The position numbers were made by a program, and so were the translations under genes. Below are positions 61,678 through 64,000 of a stretch of 64,000 nt of DNA, piece by piece. Numbering within the stretch: position 1 is the first letter of the stretch; every line of letters begins with the position of its first letter. Under the pieces are notes generated by a model. The model saw only the letters and a program-made list of their open reading frames with translations. It did no database searches and was not told the origin of the DNA. Source of the stretch: Promicromonospora iranensis. GTDB lineage: Bacteria; Actinomycetota; Actinomycetes; Actinomycetales; Cellulomonadaceae. Where the stretch lies: NCBI RefSeq assembly GCF_028994775.1, contig NZ_JAJQMN010000014.1, positions 29,551 to 93,550 on the forward strand, written 5' to 3'.

Positions 61678-62094
61678 CGGGTCGAGAGTGCCGCGGAGCT
61701 GTGGTTGACATGGAAGCGCGCGTTCGAGGCGGTGCGAGCACCGATCGTCGCCGACGTGACCGCCGGATCCGATCTCTCGGAGCCCGAGCTGAGCGTCCTG
61801 GTCACACTTTTCGAGGCCGGCGGCGCCGCGCGCCAGAACGTCCTGGCCGCAGAGCTGGGCTGGGACCGGACCCGGCTGTCGCACCTGCTCACCAGGATGG
61901 AGGCGCGCGAGTACGTGACCCGTGGAAAGGTGACGGGGGGTGTCGAGGTGGCCCTGCTCACCAGGGGCAGGGATGCGCTCGACACGTCGATACCGACATT
62001 GGAGGACTCAGCCCGACGTCACCTGCTCGATGCCCTCGACCCCGAGGACGTCAGGGCGCTCCGAAGGATTGTTCGCAGGCTCCTGACGTCCTGA
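61669..62094 (+). CDS. MarR family winged-helix regulator
   Basis: A 141-residue regulator: SEPELSVLVTLFEAGGAARQ, NVLAAELGWDRTRLSHLLTR (recognition helix), a wing with MEAREYVTRGKVTGGVEVAL, and C-terminal dimerisation helices. The start codon sits inside a perfect palindrome, strong evidence for tight autoregulation. The -10 may be TACGATAGAA just upstream, giving a very short leader. Confidence 0.88.
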   Translation: MSTRVESAAELWLTWKRAFEAVRAPIVADVTAGSDLSEPELSVLVTLFEAGGAARQNVLAAELGWDRTRLSHLLTRMEAREYVTRGKVTGGVEVALLTRGRDALDTSIPTLEDSARRHLLDALDPEDVRALRRIVRRLLTS

Positions 62095-62103
62095 GGCACG
62101 CGA

Positions 62104-62117
62104 GGGTCCTGAGTTAC
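62104..62117. promoter_or_regulatory. Possible weak relative of the shared regulatory element
   Basis: GGGTCCTGAGTTAC resembles the right half of the 29-base element (AGGCCCTGAATAAC) at 10 or 11 of 14 positions. It sits in the 262-base gap between the MarR gene and the regulator at 62357, about 240 bases before that start. The rest of the gap shows nothing else I can assign. Confidence 0.3.
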
Positions 62118-62356
62118 TTGGCGCCCCGAGTCACCGGGCACCGCCCTGACCGAATGCCACACCGCCAGGTTCCTCCAGCGTGGTCGCCCATGGAACCCCA
62201 CTGGTCACGGTCTGCGGATCCGATCAGGTAGGCGCCGATGGTCGTCTCATGGACCACGCCCTGCGGGTTCGACGCCTCGACGTCGGGTGGTCGATGATCC
62301 CCGGCGCGGAGACTATGGTCACGACCGGCCGCAGCCGGCGATCAGAGAGGGAACCC

Positions 62357-63199
62357 ATGGTGATCGATCGGGCCGGGCTCGCCGAGTTCCTGCGACGGCG
62401 CCGCGAGTCGCTGCAACCTGAGGACGTCGGCCTCCCGCGCGGATCGCGCCGAAGGACCGGCGGCCTGCGACGGGAGGAGGTCGCCTCGCTCTGTCACATG
62501 TCGGCCGACTACTACGCGCGGCTCGAACGAGAGCGCGGACCTCACCCGTCCGTGCAGATGATCACCTCCATCGCGCAGGGACTGGGCCTCTGCCTCGACG
62601 AACGCGACCACCTGCTTCGGCTCTCCGGGCACAACCCACCGGCGCGCGGCGCGGCCGGCGAACACGTCAGCCCCGGTCTGCTCCGCATCCTCGACTGCCT
62701 GGACGACTCTCCCGCGGAGATCGTCACCGAGCTCGGGGAGACTCTCCGGCAGAGCCCGCTGGGGATCGCGCTCACCGGCGACCGGACCCGGCACACGGGA
62801 CCCGCCCGTAGCATCGGCTACCGGTGGTTCACCGACCCCACCACACGACAGCTCTACGACCCCGACGACCATCCCCTGCTCACCCGCACTTTCACCGCCG
62901 GCCTGCGCCACGTCGCCGCACTGCGCGGCCCCGGCTCCCGGGCAGCGCAGCTGGCGGACCACCTGCTCGGGCAGAACGACGAGTTCCGCGAGGCGTGGAA
63001 CGCTCACGAGGTCGGCGTGCGGTCGGTCGCCGTCAAGCGCTTGGTCCACCCTGAGGTCGGCGCCCTGGAACTGACCTGTCAGTCCCTGCTCGACCCGGAC
63101 CAGTCGCACCGCCTGCTCGTCTTCGCGGCCGTCCCCGGCTCCGAGAGCGACGAGAAGCTGCAGCAGCTGTCCGACATCGCAGCGCGGACGTGTGACTGA
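62357..63199 (+). CDS. XRE-family regulator with MmyB-like ligand domain
   Basis: A 280-residue regulator, close paralog of the one at 46307. It shares SLQPEDVG-LPRG, GGLRREEVASLCHMSADYYA and an aligned MmyB-like domain (SPAEIVTELGETLRQSPLGI; GPARSIGYRWFTDP). The recognition helix is almost identical in the two, so they should read the same DNA sequence. A perfect copy of the 29-base element follows 41 bases after its stop, in front of the carotenoid gene. The ATG at 62357 has GAGAGGG upstream; upstream frame extension is rejected. Confidence 0.92.
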   Translation: MVIDRAGLAEFLRRRRESLQPEDVGLPRGSRRRTGGLRREEVASLCHMSADYYARLERERGPHPSVQMITSIAQGLGLCLDERDHLLRLSGHNPPARGAAGEHVSPGLLRILDCLDDSPAEIVTELGETLRQSPLGIALTGDRTRHTGPARSIGYRWFTDPTTRQLYDPDDHPLLTRTFTAGLRHVAALRGPGSRAAQLADHLLGQNDEFREAWNAHEVGVRSVAVKRLVHPEVGALELTCQSLLDPDQSHRLLVFAAVPGSESDEKLQQLSDIAARTCD

Positions 63200-63240
63200 T
63201 GCCCGCGAGGAACGGGCGCCATCCCTGCTCTCGCGCTGGT

Positions 63241-63269
63241 CAGGGGCGGATCGACAGGCCCTGAATAAC
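63241..63269. promoter_or_regulatory. 29-base regulatory element, copy identical to 49730-49758
   Basis: The 29 bases are identical to the element before SDR2. The element ends 49 bases before the start of the carotenoid-type gene, a near-identical distance to that in SDR2 (55). It lies immediately downstream of the paralogous regulator gene. Confidence 0.75.
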
Positions 63270-63318
63270 GGTGCCGCCTTCCACCACTGTGGAGACCGTC
63301 TCCCCAGGGAAGGAAATC

Positions 63319-64000
63319 ATGTCCGACACGTTCAGCCTCAGAATCACCACGGAAAGCCCCTCGCGACGATCCCACGGCCCGGTCCGGCGAGCACTCGGAT
63401 GGATCGTGGTGGCCGCAGCCGCCGCTGCCGCCGTGATCGTGCCGTTGTCCGGCGCGCCCGCGGCGGCGCAGTCCATCGCGCTGCTCGGTGTCGCCCTCGC
63501 CCTCGTGCAGGGCACGCGGCGATACGGCTGGGGACCGCTGCTCGCCTTCTTCGTGATCAGCTACGTCATCAGCTTCGCCTGGGAAAACCTGAGCGTCATG
63601 ACGGGCTTCCCGTTCGGCAACTACCACTACACGCTCACGCCGCAGCTGCTCCACGTGCCCGTGATCATCGGTGTGGCCTACTTCGGCATCGGCTTCGTCA
63701 GCTGGATGACTGCCAACACGATCCTCGACCGTGCGGACGAACATCTGAACCTGCGCACCCGGGTCGGCCGGATCAACGTCTTCGCGCTGCCGGTGCTGGC
63801 CGGTGCCGTCATGACGATGTTCGACGTCGGCATCGACTCGATCTCCTCGACCGTCCGAGGCGCATGGGTCTGGGAAGAAGGCGGCGGCGTCTTCGGCGTC
63901 CCCTTCACGAACTATCTCGGCTGGTGGTTCGTCACGTGGAGCTTCTTCCAGGTCTTCGCGCTGGCCCTCGCCGTTCGCCAGACCCGGCGCCCCGAGGAGA
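63319..64000 (+). CDS. CruF-like carotenoid biosynthesis membrane protein (3' end outside window)
   Basis: An open frame of 227 residues runs off the window edge. It has several membrane segments and family features: WENLSVMTGFPFGNYHYT, VPVIIGVAYFGIGFVSWMTA, MFDVGIDSISS and FGVPFTNYLGWWFVTW. CruF-type proteins are carotenoid 1',2'-hydratases or related carotenoid enzymes; the exact step is not shown. GGGAAGGAAATC precedes the ATG. The upstream element copy suggests control by the MmyB-type regulator pair. Confidence 0.8.
   Translation, partial: MSDTFSLRITTESPSRRSHGPVRRALGWIVVAAAAAAAVIVPLSGAPAAAQSIALLGVALALVQGTRRYGWGPLLAFFVISYVISFAWENLSVMTGFPFGNYHYTLTPQLLHVPVIIGVAYFGIGFVSWMTANTILDRADEHLNLRTRVGRINVFALPVLAGAVMTMFDVGIDSISSTVRGAWVWEEGGGVFGVPFTNYLGWWFVTWSFFQVFALALAVRQTRRPEE

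Overview
The window is high-GC DNA with a dense set of actinobacterial gene types: ECF sigma factors, MmyB-type XRE regulators, TetR and MarR regulators, LAXTG surface proteins and Tat-exported redox enzymes. GTG starts and 4-base ATGA/GTGA overlaps are common. I infer a soil or plant-associated actinobacterium, most likely a Micrococcales relative of the Promicromonospora/Cellulosimicrobium/Isoptericola kind. No rRNA, tRNA, CRISPR array, IS element or phage gene was seen.

Layout. 1-8950 is mixed housekeeping and catabolism: a partial regulator tail, NhaA, an XRE regulator/SDR divergent pair, a TetR gene coupled to a barrel hydrolase-like gene, a kinase-fold protein, a sarcosine-oxidase-like enzyme and an FAH-family enzyme. 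9087-15083 has a LAXTG surface protein diverging from a compact LacI-controlled sugar operon (lacI, ribokinase family, rpiB-like, MHS-type transporter) with a clear operator at 11269-11282. 15232-18651 is a Baeyer-Villiger monooxygenase with a secreted beta-propeller lipoprotein, divergent from a MarR gene. 18720-24552 is a redox block: a receiver-like/thioredoxin-reductase-like fusion, an NDH-2-like oxidoreductase, an ECF41-like sigma factor, and a molybdo-oxidoreductase/flavin reductase/DUF6510 module. 24642-27966 holds a secreted GDPD-like enzyme and a GH127 arabinofuranosidase.

28216-42160 is the most unusual part. A 905-residue LuxR regulator converges on, and overlaps by 17 bases, a 902-residue protein that appears to join an ECF sigma factor, a zinc-finger anti-sigma-like segment, one transmembrane helix, a long Pro/Gly-rich linker and an extracellular DUF11-type region in one chain. 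Next come an unknown protein, a second ECF sigma gene with no adjacent anti-sigma gene, a WecB epimerase, a small membrane protein and a 1395-residue LAXTG surface protein. I infer that this region links envelope or surface state to transcription.

42161-53715 contains TetR/GNAT, a P-type Ca2+-type ATPase, and a regulon-like set: an MmyB-type regulator, two close SDR paralogs, an MFS carrier, a kelch protein, a third regulator and an aldo/keto reductase. A 29-base sequence is perfectly repeated upstream of the second SDR and of the carotenoid gene at the right edge, with a diverged copy upstream of the first SDR. 53720-61076 is an exported oxidation cluster: a Tat SDR, a TetR gene, a PQQ-type sugar dehydrogenase lipoprotein and a PaoABC-like molybdoenzyme with a Tat leader on its Fe-S subunit. 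The TetR gene and the pao operon share a 17-base operator core. 61077-64000 has a membrane protein/MarR pair with two near-identical palindromes, a fourth MmyB-type regulator, and the start of a CruF-like carotenoid gene.

Several gene ends carry long, perfect inverted repeats that I read as terminators, and two of these share their arm sequence.
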